Shown here piece by piece: positions 41,284 to 41,411 of a DNA stretch of 41,411 nucleotides. The notes beneath the pieces were generated by a model that did not search any database, was not told the origin of the DNA, and saw nothing but the letters and a program-made list of their open reading frames with translations. Position numbers and translations under genes: made by a program. Every line of letters begins with the position of its first letter. Position 1 is the first letter of the stretch. Source of the DNA: Allolucifera butyrica (lineage in GTDB: Bacteria; Bacillota; Negativicutes; Sporomusales; UPPP01); the NCBI RefSeq assembly GCF_900476375.1, contig NZ_UPPP01000087.1, positions 1-41,411 of the forward strand, read 5' to 3'.

Positions 41284-41411
41284 TCGAGTAGAAACGCGCC
41301 TTGCGACGCGCAACCCTCACAGAACCGGACTTGCCCTATTAAGGCATCCGGCTCTTCATAGCAGCATTTACTTACGTCTAGCCATAGATATTTACATAGA
41401 TTCTCGCGTTA
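41284..41411 (-). ncRNA. Group II intron, 3' part (domains V and VI), continues past right edge
   Basis: On the minus strand 41354-41322 folds as domain V: GAGCCGGA pairs with TCCGGTTC, then TGCCT pairs with GGGCA around a five-base loop, with an AG bulge on the 3' side. The AGC catalytic triad is at the base. The following TGTGAGGGTTGCGCG to TCTACTCGACC (41321 to about 41284) reads as domain VI and the usual 3' end. The intron-encoded reverse transcriptase would lie beyond 41411. The exact 3' splice point is uncertain by a few bases. Confidence 0.8.

Overview
The window looks like part of the chromosome of a diderm, anaerobic Firmicute, most likely a Negativicute of the Sporomusa/Pelosinus type. 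Evidence: the left edge holds the end of an outer-membrane beta-barrel porin, which needs an outer membrane. The other genes are Firmicute-like: two-subunit tartrate dehydratase, sigma-54 enhancer-binding regulator, class III CoA-transferase, Cache chemoreceptor, AzlCD. Ribosome sites are strong AGGAGG types, with some GTG and TTG starts. The genus is inferred, not shown.

Layout. 1-3.9 kb: porin end, then a perfect sigma-54 promoter, the wreck of a class II aldolase gene, mannose-family PTS IIC and IID, and a radical-SAM sulfatase-maturase-like enzyme. 4-5.7 kb: two tandem class 3 lipases, the second with its catalytic residues replaced. 6.0-7.7 kb: a complete IS1182-type insertion sequence. 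7.8-11 kb: TetR regulator divergent from an isochorismatase-fold hydrolase, a metallo-beta-lactamase-fold hydrolase and an MFS exporter, with twin palindromic operators between them. A decayed second copy of the regulator/operator/hydrolase start lies at 36.6-37.0 kb. 11-18.7 kb: accessory genes, including a GC-rich SDR enzyme and a TetR gene, a flavodoxin-ferredoxin, an HEXXH membrane protein, a frameshifted small gene and a three-repeat membrane-anchored protein. 19-23.2 kb: an L(+)-tartrate locus (ttdB, ttdA, MFS carrier, divergent LysR regulator with a perfect palindromic operator).

23.6-24.3 kb: a gamma-class carbonic anhydrase homologue. 24.7-33 kb: the most interesting unit. A PAS/sigma-54 activator sits before GTATAC-type upstream sites and a perfect -24/-12 promoter. 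That promoter drives AtuA, a separate AtuA-related small protein, a class III CoA-transferase, a soluble chemoreceptor-like protein, a CitMHS carboxylate transporter and a thiolase. Together they read as a complete import, CoA-activation and thiolysis route for an unidentified organic acid. 33-41 kb: Cache chemoreceptor, HTH-only TetR, amidohydrolase, HIT protein, azlCD with a divergent XRE-cupin regulator, a D,D-carboxypeptidase, and the 3' end (domains V/VI) of a group II intron running off the right edge.

Dispersed small repeats run through the whole window: GGGACGGTTC/GGGGACGGGGTT elements, AAGCAAAGGGACGTT hairpins, and a roughly 120-bp unit that carries an intrinsic terminator. They lie at gene ends, form terminators and in places supply the last codons of genes. 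The IS1182 ends share the same core sequence.
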